Shown: positions 35,878-44,404 of the stretch, piece after piece | Position numbering within the stretch: the first letter of the stretch is position 1 | Layout: each line of letters begins with the position of its first letter | NCBI RefSeq assembly: GCF_004349085.1 | Contig: NZ_SMFM01000007.1 | Location: forward strand, 62,001-126,000 | Direction: 5' to 3' | DNA length: 64,000 nt | Source of the DNA: Flavobacterium caseinilyticum | GTDB lineage: Bacteria; Bacteroidota; Bacteroidia; Flavobacteriales; Flavobacteriaceae | The notes under the pieces: generated by a model | Told to the model about the DNA's origin: nothing | The model's input: only the letters and a program-made list of their open reading frames with translations | The model's database searches: none | Position numbers and translations under genes: made by a program

Positions 35878-36735
35878 TTAAAGTACCATCTTCTCAATTG
35901 GACAAACCAAAATGCCTTCGGCACCAGCTTCTTTCAATTGATCAATAACATCCCAGAAAGTATCTTTATCGATTACAGAGTGAACGCTGCTCCATCCCTC
36001 TTGTGCCAAAGGCAAAACCGTCAAACTTCGTAACACAGGAAGAATTTTACCAACTGCTTCAATTTTGTCATTTGGGACATTCATCAAAATGTATTTTGAT
36101 TTTCTTGCTCTTAAAACAGATTCGATTCTGAATTTTAACGTGTCAATTATTTTTTGAGATTCAGGACTTACTTTTGGCGAAACAGCTAAAACTGCTTCAC
36201 TTTTAAAAATAACTTCAACCTCTTTGAGATTATTTTTAAATAATGTACTTCCGCTGGAAACAATATCAACAATAGCATCAGCTAAACCAATGTTTGGAGC
36301 AATTTCTACCGAACCTGAAATTTGGTGAATATCAACTGTCACGCCTTTAGAGCTAAAAAAATCAAGGACTGTTTTAGGGTAAGAAGTTGCTATGCGCATA
36401 CCTTCTAAATCCTGAACGGATTTGTAATCAAATGTTTTTGGTACAGCAACAGATACTTTACATTTTGAAAAACCTAATTTTTGAATTACTTCAATATCCC
36501 CGCCTTTTTCGACTAAAAGATTATCCCCAACGATAGCAATATCTACAACTCCATCAATCAAATATTGAGGAATATCCGAATTTCTTAAATATAAAACCTC
36601 TAAAGGGAAATTGGATGCTTCGGCTTTTAATTGGTCTATTCCGTTATCAATTGAAATACCTGCATCTTTTAAAATTTGAATGCTGTCCTCGTTTAAACGT
36701 CCTGATTTTTGAATTGCAATTTTTAATGTACTCAT
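35878..36735 (-). CDS. hisG: HisG: ATP phosphoribosyltransferase (long form)
   Basis: This 285-residue protein catalyses the first committed step, joining ATP and PRPP. It has LKIAIQKSGRLNEDS, VDIAIVGDNLLVEKGGD, the ATSYPKTV segment and the PRPP loop IVDIVSSGSTLFKNN. Its length shows the long HisG_L form with a C-terminal regulatory domain (about 210-285), where histidine feedback would act, so HisZ is not needed. It is the first structural gene and is preceded by a leader peptide and terminator, so both transcription and enzyme activity appear to be controlled by histidine. Confidence 0.95.
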   Translation of the reverse strand: MSTLKIAIQKSGRLNEDSIQILKDAGISIDNGIDQLKAEASNFPLEVLYLRNSDIPQYLIDGVVDIAIVGDNLLVEKGGDIEVIQKLGFSKCKVSVAVPKTFDYKSVQDLEGMRIATSYPKTVLDFFSSKGVTVDIHQISGSVEIAPNIGLADAIVDIVSSGSTLFKNNLKEVEVIFKSEAVLAVSPKVSPESQKIIDTLKFRIESVLRARKSKYILMNVPNDKIEAVGKILPVLRSLTVLPLAQEGWSSVHSVIDKDTFWDVIDQLKEAGAEGILVCPIEKMVL

Positions 36736-36793
36736 TTTGTCTTTTTTTGTTTTTGTTTAAAGTATTTTGATTGAGTACAAATAATGGGTAATA

Positions 36794-36826
36794 AAAAACC
36801 CGTTTGATGTACTCAAACGGGTTTTT
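36794..36826 (-). terminator. Attenuator terminator of the his operon
   Basis: A perfect 14-bp stem (AAAAACCCGTTTGA at 36794-36807 with its complement at 36813-36826) and a 5-nt loop are followed on the - strand by a short T tract. It lies between the leader peptide stop and hisG. A 9-bp inverted repeat (36771-36779 with 36808-36816) offers an alternative pairing that would include part of this hairpin. Confidence 0.88.
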
Positions 36827-36853
36827 AGAATATGATGATTTACACACATACCA

Positions 36854-36913
36854 TTAACACATCGCTTGAGAGCAATAATGAAAATGATGATGATGCAATT
36901 GATTTGTAAACAT
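36854..36913 (-). CDS. hisL: His operon leader peptide
   Basis: This 19-residue open frame reads MFTNQLHHHHFHYCSQAMC. Five His codons, four in a row, lie in its middle. It is placed between a good promoter and a terminator, upstream of hisG on the same strand. This is the layout of ribosome-mediated attenuation: when charged histidyl-tRNA is scarce the ribosome stalls at the His run and the terminator should not form. The stop codon is 27 bases upstream of the terminator stem. The peptide itself has no other function. The reading is direct from sequence; the mechanism is inferred from known his leaders. Confidence 0.9.
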   Translation of the reverse strand: MFTNQLHHHHFHYCSQAMC

Positions 36914-36940
36914 TTTAGTGTACTTGTTTTAATTCTTGTG

Positions 36941-36972
36941 CAAATATAAGAGATAAATTATTTACAAAGCAA
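36941..36972 (-). promoter_or_regulatory. Promoter of the his operon
   Basis: On the - strand a TATATTTG box (36941-36948) matches the TAnnTTTG consensus, and a TTG at 36970-36972 lies 21 bp upstream. Transcription would start near 36934, about 20 nt before the leader-peptide ATG. Confidence 0.65.
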
Positions 36973-37013
36973 TTTTTATTGTAACTTATAAACTAATTTT
37001 TGTTAAATGGATA

Positions 37014-37523
37014 TTATTCGTCTTCGTTTTGATACTCTTTTTCCAAAGATGGATTCTCATTCACAGGTACAGCAGCAGCATTATTTTTTCTAATTTCTGT
37101 ATGACGAATTTCTCCTCCCGAAGTTCCAACATTTATCGACATAATTCCACTTATCAATGCTAAAACAAGTGTAATAATGGAAAATATTTTTGCCAATCGG
37201 AATTTTTTTACAGCGGCTACTACTGAAATCAACGCAAAAACTCCGGTTGCATACAGCAGTAAAGCAAATTTTTCCGCTAATTCTTCGTGTTCATGGATGA
37301 TTGCTTTACCAATATTTGGAAAATCTTCCACCACTTCCTCTGCTCCTTCTCCAGTTCCCATACTGAACGCACCAAAAATAGCTGCAACAATAAATAAAAC
37401 ATAACTAGTATTTTTTATGGAATTGTTCTTTAATAATATTCCTGTAATCAGGATTGCAATTCCAAAAAAAGTTCCAATAATTGGAAAATGGTTAACAACC
37501 AAGTGTAAATGAGCATCATTCAT
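37014..37523 (-). CDS. DUF2231-like small membrane protein
   Basis: This 169-residue protein has four hydrophobic helices (about 10-28, 37-55, 85-105 and 113-132). The N-terminal NDAHLHLVVNHFPIIGTFFG has two His residues in the first helix, like DUF2231 and some cytochrome-type membrane proteins that bind haem or metal. A soluble acidic tail follows. It is the last gene of the RND efflux/VIT1 operon, 55 bp downstream of VIT1. A role in metal or redox handling is a contextual guess. Confidence 0.65.
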   Translation of the reverse strand: MNDAHLHLVVNHFPIIGTFFGIAILITGILLKNNSIKNTSYVLFIVAAIFGAFSMGTGEGAEEVVEDFPNIGKAIIHEHEELAEKFALLLYATGVFALISVVAAVKKFRLAKIFSIITLVLALISGIMSINVGTSGGEIRHTEIRKNNAAAVPVNENPSLEKEYQNEDE

Positions 37524-37578
37524 AATATAATTTTTTGAGGTTTAATACTGTTTAATTTTTTCTAATATGTTAATTATT

Positions 37579-38697
37579 TTATCCCGCCAGTGAAACTCCG
37601 ATTAGGGAACCAATTCCATAAGTCACGGCTGCAGCCAGCAATCCAAAAGAAACTTGTCTAAATCCGGAAAATAAAACGCTTTTTCCTGTAAGTAAAGTAA
37701 TAGCGGCACCAATGCCAAAAAGTCCAACAACACTGCTTCCTAAACTAAGCAAAATTGCATTTTTTCCATCTAAAAACATAAATGGATATAATGGAATAAT
37801 CGCTCCAATAGCAAAAAGCACAAATGAAGCTATTGCCGCTTCCCAGGCTGAACCGCCTAATTCTTCCTTATCAATTCCCAGTTCCTCCGTGATAATGGCA
37901 TCAATTGCCGTTTGAGGATTTTCAAAAGCTTTGTCAGCCAGTTTTTGTGCTTCTACTGCATTCATTCCTTTGGCTTGATACAATAAAACTAATTCTTTTT
38001 TCTCTTCTTCGGGAGAAGCTTCTAATTCTTCGGTTTCCAAATCGATTTGGCGCTGGTTTAATTCTCTTGAACTTTGTACCGAAAGCCATTCGCCTAGTGC
38101 CATGGAGATTGCTCCTGCCATAAGTCCCGCAATTCCCGTTAATAGTATGGTATTATTAGAAACAGCTGCTCCAGCAACTCCCATGACTAAACTCATATTC
38201 GAAACCAATCCATCATTGGAACCTAAAACAGCAGCTCGCAATGCATTTCCACCTACTGATTTATGCCTGCTTTCAAATTTAGACAATAAGCCACCGGAAA
38301 CATTCAAGGCAGCATTATTGTTTACGGCTTCAATGATATTAAGATGATTGTGCTCAAAACCTGTTGGTTTCTCTCCGCTTTTAAGTTTATTTTTAATTGA
38401 ATTTACTGCAAACTGCTTTTCAATATTGGAAAGGTTGCTGATAATAGAACTGTAACCAAAGATTTTACCCAACTTCAATTGGAATTTCGCTCGTCCTGAT
38501 GGCGAAGGTATTTTGTAATTTGGTTCCAAAGTCAACACTTTATCAAACATGTGTTTCGCGTGTCCTTTCTCAATTTCACCCAAACTCAACAATACTCTTG
38601 AAAGATTATCATCCGATTGAATGGCAGCAATACTATCATACAAAAAGGCAGTATCAACCTCTGTTTGCAACTGATCTTTTAGTTTTTTCAAGTCCAT
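37579..38697 (-). CDS. VIT1/CCC1 iron/manganese transporter with ferritin-like N-terminal domain
   Basis: This 372-residue protein has an N-terminal helical ferritin-like part (1-140) with Glu and His positions such as QTEVDTAFLYDSI and LGEIEKGHAKHMFDKV, as in Erv/rubrerythrin-type VIT1 fusions. The VIT1 membrane domain follows (about 155-372, five helices) with GGNALRAAVLGSNDGLVSNMSLVMG and the metal-site helix GAISMALGEWLSVQSSRE. It would bind ferrous iron or Mn and move it across the inner membrane. It comes 16 bp after the CzcB-type adaptor and is probably part of the same stress response to metals. Confidence 0.88.
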   Translation of the reverse strand: MDLKKLKDQLQTEVDTAFLYDSIAAIQSDDNLSRVLLSLGEIEKGHAKHMFDKVLTLEPNYKIPSPSGRAKFQLKLGKIFGYSSIISNLSNIEKQFAVNSIKNKLKSGEKPTGFEHNHLNIIEAVNNNAALNVSGGLLSKFESRHKSVGGNALRAAVLGSNDGLVSNMSLVMGVAGAAVSNNTILLTGIAGLMAGAISMALGEWLSVQSSRELNQRQIDLETEELEASPEEEKKELVLLYQAKGMNAVEAQKLADKAFENPQTAIDAIITEELGIDKEELGGSAWEAAIASFVLFAIGAIIPLYPFMFLDGKNAILLSLGSSVVGLFGIGAAITLLTGKSVLFSGFRQVSFGLLAAAVTYGIGSLIGVSLAG

Positions 38698-38713
38698 TTT
38701 ATTTGTTTCTTTA

Positions 38714-39829
38714 TTAATTAGCCAAATCGAACACCCCTTTTGTCAAAATTCTTGAAGAATCATTAATCATAGTATTTGGAAGTATTTCGACAAACTTTTC
38801 AGATTTCTCGCCTATTTTAACGCTTACTTTCTTGAATGAATATCCGTTTTTTTCATTGTCCAATAAAAGCACGAAATTTTTGTTGTTTTCAGTTAGTAAT
38901 GCTTCAGAAGGAATCGCCAAGCCTTTTTTGGAATCGATAATTATTTCAGCTTCTACAAACATTCCTGTTAATAATTTTTGCTTGATAGCATCATCTAAAT
39001 GTCCATGAATATTAATTGTTCTGTCGTTTCCTTCTATTGATTTTCCAACCAAATGTACGTCGGCATTAAAAACATCTTTAGAAGCTTCAGGAACTTTAAA
39101 ATGTATTTTTTGTCCAATTTTCACATTCAAAATATCTTTTTCAAAAACGGCCAACTCTAAATGCAAATGATCCGTATCGACAATTTCTAAAATCACATCC
39201 GAAGGCGCCACATACATTCCCACATTGGCATTCATAATTACAATATCCCCTGTTATTGGAGAAAAAATAGTGATTGTTGAAGTCAAAATTCCTTTCTCTA
39301 CATTTCTTGGGTTAATATTCAAAAGCACTAATTTGGCACGTAAACTTTGATGCATTGCTTTGGCTCTTCGGTATTCACTTTCTGCTTTTAGGTAGTTTTT
39401 TTGCGAAGTTATTTTTTCATCATACAATGTTTTTTGTCTGTCATATTCAGATTTCAGGAAATTAAGTTGCTCAGCCACTTCCATATAATCTTTTTGAATA
39501 TCAAGAAATTCCGTGTTTTGTAGCGTTAACAAAGCTTGTCCTTTTGTTACTTTGTTTCCAACTAGCAGTGTTGTTGATTTCACATAACCGCCCATAAAAG
39601 TGTTCACTTTAGCTCGATTTTGTGGCGGTACGTCAATTTTTCCCGAAGACTTAACCGTAACATCAAAATCCTGTTCTGTTGGAGTGGCAATCTCCATTCC
39701 CGAAGATTTGAATTGGACGGAAGTTACAGTTGTCAAACCGTCGTCTTTTTGTTCCACTTCCTCTGTTTTTGATTCTTTACAAGAAAATAAAGCAATGGAT
39801 AAAGCAATTATATATAGAGATTTTTTCAT
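38714..39829 (-). CDS. RND efflux periplasmic adaptor (CzcB/CusB family), lipoprotein
   Basis: This 371-residue membrane-fusion protein has a lipoprotein signal (MKKSLYIIALSIALFSCKES, Cys17). The hairpin and lipoyl domains are visible around VPPQNRAKVNTFMGGYVKS and LLVGNKVTKGQALLTL, and the barrel has FKVPEASKDVF and LTGMFVEAEI. It lacks the long N-terminal and C-terminal metal-binding extensions of some CusB proteins. It connects the RND pump to the TolC-like part. It follows the pump gene by 10 bp and forms an operon with it. Confidence 0.88.
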   Translation of the reverse strand: MKKSLYIIALSIALFSCKESKTEEVEQKDDGLTTVTSVQFKSSGMEIATPTEQDFDVTVKSSGKIDVPPQNRAKVNTFMGGYVKSTTLLVGNKVTKGQALLTLQNTEFLDIQKDYMEVAEQLNFLKSEYDRQKTLYDEKITSQKNYLKAESEYRRAKAMHQSLRAKLVLLNINPRNVEKGILTSTITIFSPITGDIVIMNANVGMYVAPSDVILEIVDTDHLHLELAVFEKDILNVKIGQKIHFKVPEASKDVFNADVHLVGKSIEGNDRTINIHGHLDDAIKQKLLTGMFVEAEIIIDSKKGLAIPSEALLTENNKNFVLLLDNEKNGYSFKKVSVKIGEKSEKFVEILPNTMINDSSRILTKGVFDLAN

Positions 39830-39839
39830 TAGTTGTATT

Positions 39840-42800
39840 TTAAAAATTTAGGTATTGTAAATCTAATTGGGTTTGGTTGAATTGCAAAATAGTATCTAAA
39901 TAGTCCACTTGAATTGTTGTGGCATTTTCTAAACTTTGGATGTATTGGAAAAAATCAATTTCACCATGTTTGTAGCTATTGTTTCCTACTTTTATAATCT
40001 CATCCGATAATTTTTTCCCGTAAAGATTGTAGTAGTTTATCGCTTCCTGATGCTTCGCTAATTCATTCTTTTTTTGATTAATGTACTTCTCTATTTTTAC
40101 TTCTTCATTTTGCTTTTGTTGTTCCCAACTTTGTAATTCTAGCTGTGCGACTTTGCTTTTAGAAATATTACCAGAGAATAATATTGGCACTGCTAAACCA
40201 ACTTGAAAACCATACAATGACTGTGATAATCCGTTATTTTTTCCTTGAAAATAATCCAAGTTAATATCCGGCAACCAATGTTGTTTTTGTAGCTTTATTT
40301 GGTTTTTATAATTTTCAGTAACACTTTCTAAATAAGTAGTATAAAATAATTTACTTGTTGCATCAGTAAAAGTATTTAAAGGTGTAATTGAATTGCTTTT
40401 TATTGCTACCATTTCATCGGTTTGAAGCAAGGATTGCAACAGTTCATATTGTCCTTTTTTATCATTTTCAATTTGTGAAAGTTTGGTTCTAATTTGTCTG
40501 AATTTAGCTTGAGCAGTAATTTTTTCAAGATAATTAGTTTCTCCTAATTCAAAACGTCTGTCGCTTGCTTTAGAGAAATTTTGGTACAAACTATCCAAAT
40601 ATTGATAGAGTTTTTCTTGATGTTGTAAATAAACAATCTGCTGAAACGACTTAGAAACAGCTAAAGAAAGTTTGTTTTTTTGAATATCAAAATTGGCTTT
40701 TTCCCTTTCATATTCTGAGGAAAATACTTTTTTCTGCGCTCCGTAAACCGTTGGAAAAGAAAAACGTTGCTGTACGCCAAATACTCTTAAAGGTTCGTTA
40801 TTGAGTGCCAAATTATTTTGATCGTAACTGTAATAAATATTAGTTTTATCAAAAGTATTTGCCGTTTTGATATTGGCTTTAGTTTTATCCACTTGCAATT
40901 GAGCTGCTTTTATTCCTTTATTATTTTGAATTGCTTTTGACATTAAACTATCCAATTCCGGATTAGCATTTTGTGAAAAAGCCAACGAAGAACTCAACAA
41001 AAACAAAATGATATAAGTTGAACTTTGATGTTTCTTAAACTTCGCTTTTTTGAAGGATTGACTATCAAAAACCTTATATAAAATAGGTAAAACAATCATC
41101 GTCAAAATAGTTGCCGTAAACAATCCGCCAATGACTACCGTTGCTAATGGTCGTTGCACTTCTGCCCCGGCCGAAGATGAAATTGCCATTGGTAAAAATC
41201 CTAATGCAGCAGCCGAAGCGGTCAATAAAACCGGACGTAATCTATCGGTAGTTCCTTTTAAAATTAATGCATCGATATCTTTCATGCCTTGGTGTTTGAG
41301 TTCTTTAAAATGTTCGATTAGGACAATTCCGTTTAATACTGCAATTCCGAAAAGCGCGATAAAACCAACGCCTGCCGAAATACTGAACGGTAAATCTCTC
41401 ATCCATAAAAATAGAACTCCACCAACTGCTGAAAAAGGAATTGCTGAATAGACCATTAACGCTTCTTTTACGGAGCCAAATGCAAAATACAATAGAATAA
41501 AAATCAAAAATAAAGCGATAGGAACTGCAATCATCAAGCGGGCTTTGGCACTCTGTAAATTTTCAAATTGTCCGCCATATTTCACATAATATCCGTCTGG
41601 CATTTTAATTTGGGTATCTACAATTTTCTGAATATCGGTCACTACGCTTTGCAAATCTCGGTTCCGAACATTGATTCCCACTACAATTCTTCGATTGGTA
41701 TTGTCTCTTGAAATTTTTGCGGGACCTTCAGTATATTCGATAGAAGCCAATTCACTCAACGGAATTTGTTCTCCGTTAGGCGTTGGAACATATAAATTAC
41801 GTAAATCTTCAATGTCGTGACGGTTTGCTTGATCCAAACGAATTACCATATCAAATCGTTTCTCGCCTTCAAAAACATTTCCAACGGTTTTTCCGGCAAA
41901 GCCCAGCGCAATCATTTCGTTTAAATCAGCAATATTCAAACCGTAACGAGCAATTTTCGAGCGATCATAAACCACTGACATTTGTGGCAAACCTTCTGTT
42001 TTTTCGACAATAATATCCGAAGCTCCTTCTACTTTTGCAATAGCATTTTTGATTTCATTCGCTTTTATTGCCAAAATATTTAAGTCTTCGCCAAACACTT
42101 TAACTGCCACATCAGATCGGGTTCCAGAAATTAATTCGTTAAAACGCATTTCTATGGGCTGCGTAAATTCGATTTCCATATTGGGAATTTCTTTTTCCAG
42201 AGCTGCTTTTATTTTGTCTGCCAATTCATCTTTGGAAGATGCCGAAGTCCAATCTGATTTGGGTTTCAATTTTACAATAATATCACTTTCTTCCATGGAC
42301 ATAGGATCTGTAGGCACTTCGGCAGCTCCAATTCTGCTGACAACTTGTGTGACTTCCGGGAAGTTATTGAGGATTATTTTCTCTATTTTGGTGGTTATCG
42401 CTATTGTTTTTGTCAATGAAGTTCCTGTTTTTAAAACCGGCTGAATCACAAAATCACCTTCATCAAGCGTAGGAATAAATTCTCCTCCCATGGTTGCAAA
42501 TAATCCTACGGCCAGCAATAATAAACCTAATGCGCCATACATTACTTTTTTGGTATTGCTTATCGCCCAAGTAATTATCGGTAAATACCCGGATTTCAGT
42601 TTACGGATTAATATACTGGAGATTGAATTTGGATTTTCTGCTTCTGGTTTTAAAAACAAAGAAGAAACAACTGGAACATAGGTAAAACAGAAAATCATAG
42701 CGCCTAATAAAGCAAAACTAAACGTCATTGCCATCGGTTTGAACATTTTACCTTCAATTCCGGATAAGGATAGAATTGGAATAAAAACAATCAGAATAAT

Positions 42801-44174
42801 CAATTGGCCAAAAATAGCTGAATTCATCATTTTGGAAGCACTATTATAGGTAATTTGGTCAATTTCCAACTGGCGTTCTTCCTTGTTTAGATTCACTAAA
42901 TGAGCTGATTTACTGGCAATTTGAAATGCAATGAATTCAACAATAATTACAGCGCCATCGATAATTATTCCAAAATCAATAGCACCCAGACTCATCAAAT
43001 TGGCATCAATACCAAAAATATTCATGAACGAAATGGCGAATAATAAACACAAAGGAATGACAGAGGCCACGACCAATCCGGAACGCCAGTTTCCTAACAA
43101 TAAAATGACAACAAAAATCACGATTAAACATCCTAAAATCAAGTTTTCGGCAACGGTAAAAGTTGTTTTTCCTACTAATTCGCTTCGTTCCAGAAAACCG
43201 TTGATGTATACACCGTCCGGCAATGTTTTTTGAATTTCGGTAACTCTATCCTTAACATCATCAATTACTTGTTTCGAATTCCCACCTTTAAGCATCATCA
43301 CTTGTCCTAGTACTTTTTCGCCTTCGCCATTACCCGTGATCGCACCAAAACGGTTGGCATGACCAAAACGGACTTGCGCTACATTCTTGATATAAACCGG
43401 CAATCCATTGGTATTTGTAACAACAATATTCCCAATATCTTTTAGTGAATTAACTTTTCCTTCGCCTCGAATAAAGTAACTTTGATTCACTTTTTCGATA
43501 TATGCACCGCCGGCGATACTGTTGTTTTTTTCTAATGCTGTAAAAACATCCGCAGTAGTGATATTCATCGCTTTCAAACTTGACGGATTAATCGCAATTT
43601 CGTATTGCTTCAAAAAACCACCCCAAGTATTGATTTCTACAACACCTTTTATTCCTGACAATTGACGTTTTACCACCCAATCCTGAATGGTACGCAAGTC
43701 AGTTACGGAATAATTATTCTTAAATTCTGGTTTTACTTCTAAAGTATATTGATAAATTTCTCCAAGTCCTGTAGTAATTGGACCCATTTCCGGTGTTCCA
43801 AAACCTTGCGGAATTTTCTCTGAGGCAGTTTTTATTTTCTCCGCAATAAGTTGTCTTGGAAGATAAGTTCCTAAATTTTCATCAAAAACAATCGTGACAA
43901 CAGATAAGCCAAATTTTGAAATGGAACGAATTTCAGTGACACCAGGCAAATTAGCCATTTCAATTTCAACAGGATACGTGATAAACTGTTCAATATCTTG
44001 TGTAGAAAGGTTACGAGAAGTGGTAATTACCTGAACTTGGTTGTTCGTCACATCAGGAACGGCTCCAATAGATATTTGGAAAACAGAAAACAAACCAAAT
44101 CCAAAAACTCCTAAAGTAAAGAGTAAAACAATTAGTTTATTTTTTAAGCTAAAGGCAATAATTTTTTCGAGCAT
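39840..44174 (-). CDS. CzcA-type heavy-metal RND pump fused to a TolC-like outer-membrane channel
   Basis: This 1444-residue protein is a fusion. Residues 1 to about 1045 are a complete CzcA/CusA pump; transmembrane helix 4 contains DFGIIIDGAVIIVE, the Asp/Asp/Glu motif of divalent-cation (Zn/Co/Cd-type) HME pumps. A basic stretch (KKAKFKKHQ), a hydrophobic stretch (STYIILFLLSSSLAFSQ, about 1050-1067) and a possible signal-peptidase site come next. The last 377 residues match TolC/CzcC: coiled-coil-rich helices (KAAQLQVDKTKANIKTA, LSQIENDKKGQYELL) and VGLAVPILFSG. The three parts of the efflux system are therefore coded by two genes. No stop codon separates the domains, and the reading frame is continuous. 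Confidence 0.9.
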   Translation of the reverse strand: MLEKIIAFSLKNKLIVLLFTLGVFGFGLFSVFQISIGAVPDVTNNQVQVITTSRNLSTQDIEQFITYPVEIEMANLPGVTEIRSISKFGLSVVTIVFDENLGTYLPRQLIAEKIKTASEKIPQGFGTPEMGPITTGLGEIYQYTLEVKPEFKNNYSVTDLRTIQDWVVKRQLSGIKGVVEINTWGGFLKQYEIAINPSSLKAMNITTADVFTALEKNNSIAGGAYIEKVNQSYFIRGEGKVNSLKDIGNIVVTNTNGLPVYIKNVAQVRFGHANRFGAITGNGEGEKVLGQVMMLKGGNSKQVIDDVKDRVTEIQKTLPDGVYINGFLERSELVGKTTFTVAENLILGCLIVIFVVILLLGNWRSGLVVASVIPLCLLFAISFMNIFGIDANLMSLGAIDFGIIIDGAVIIVEFIAFQIASKSAHLVNLNKEERQLEIDQITYNSASKMMNSAIFGQLIILIVFIPILSLSGIEGKMFKPMAMTFSFALLGAMIFCFTYVPVVSSLFLKPEAENPNSISSILIRKLKSGYLPIITWAISNTKKVMYGALGLLLLAVGLFATMGGEFIPTLDEGDFVIQPVLKTGTSLTKTIAITTKIEKIILNNFPEVTQVVSRIGAAEVPTDPMSMEESDIIVKLKPKSDWTSASSKDELADKIKAALEKEIPNMEIEFTQPIEMRFNELISGTRSDVAVKVFGEDLNILAIKANEIKNAIAKVEGASDIIVEKTEGLPQMSVVYDRSKIARYGLNIADLNEMIALGFAGKTVGNVFEGEKRFDMVIRLDQANRHDIEDLRNLYVPTPNGEQIPLSELASIEYTEGPAKISRDNTNRRIVVGINVRNRDLQSVVTDIQKIVDTQIKMPDGYYVKYGGQFENLQSAKARLMIAVPIALFLIFILLYFAFGSVKEALMVYSAIPFSAVGGVLFLWMRDLPFSISAGVGFIALFGIAVLNGIVLIEHFKELKHQGMKDIDALILKGTTDRLRPVLLTASAAALGFLPMAISSSAGAEVQRPLATVVIGGLFTATILTMIVLPILYKVFDSQSFKKAKFKKHQSSTYIILFLLSSSLAFSQNANPELDSLMSKAIQNNKGIKAAQLQVDKTKANIKTANTFDKTNIYYSYDQNNLALNNEPLRVFGVQQRFSFPTVYGAQKKVFSSEYEREKANFDIQKNKLSLAVSKSFQQIVYLQHQEKLYQYLDSLYQNFSKASDRRFELGETNYLEKITAQAKFRQIRTKLSQIENDKKGQYELLQSLLQTDEMVAIKSNSITPLNTFTDATSKLFYTTYLESVTENYKNQIKLQKQHWLPDINLDYFQGKNNGLSQSLYGFQVGLAVPILFSGNISKSKVAQLELQSWEQQKQNEEVKIEKYINQKKNELAKHQEAINYYNLYGKKLSDEIIKVGNNSYKHGEIDFFQYIQSLENATTIQVDYLDTILQFNQTQLDLQYLNF

Positions 44175-44193
44175 TTTTATCTTATTTATACTT

Positions 44194-44201
44194 CAAAAGT
44201 A
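44194..44201 (-). promoter_or_regulatory. Candidate -7 box of the RND efflux operon
   Basis: On the - strand TACTTTTG matches TAnnTTTG, 20 bp upstream of the pump ATG. No TTG is found at the usual -33 distance, so support is partial. Confidence 0.4.
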
Positions 44202-44352
44202 AAGTTTAAAGATAAGGATTTCTTTAAGAACTACTTAAGGTCTGCTTTAAATAAACTTAAAATAATAGTATGATTTTACAAATAAAAAATTACATATCTA
44301 AAGATAATTTTGAATTTATTTTAAGATCTATTAATGAGATAATTTTGTATAA

Positions 44353-44388
44353 AAAAAACGGGTGAACTTGAAGTCTCACCCGTTTTTT
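44353..44388 (-). terminator. Intrinsic terminator of the S1/P1-type gene
   Basis: A 13-bp stem (AAAAAACGGGTGA at 44353-44365 with TCACCCGTTTTTT at 44376-44388) and T-rich continuation on the - strand lie 17 bp after the stop codon. Confidence 0.87.
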
Positions 44389-44404
44389 ATTTGGAAATAT
44401 AGCG

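Noticed and set aside
39840-44174. RND-TolC fusion as a frameshift or missing stop artefact
   Set aside because: The frame is uninterrupted and the junction holds a sensible signal-peptide-like segment; similar long CzcA products occur in Flavobacteriia as far as I recall.
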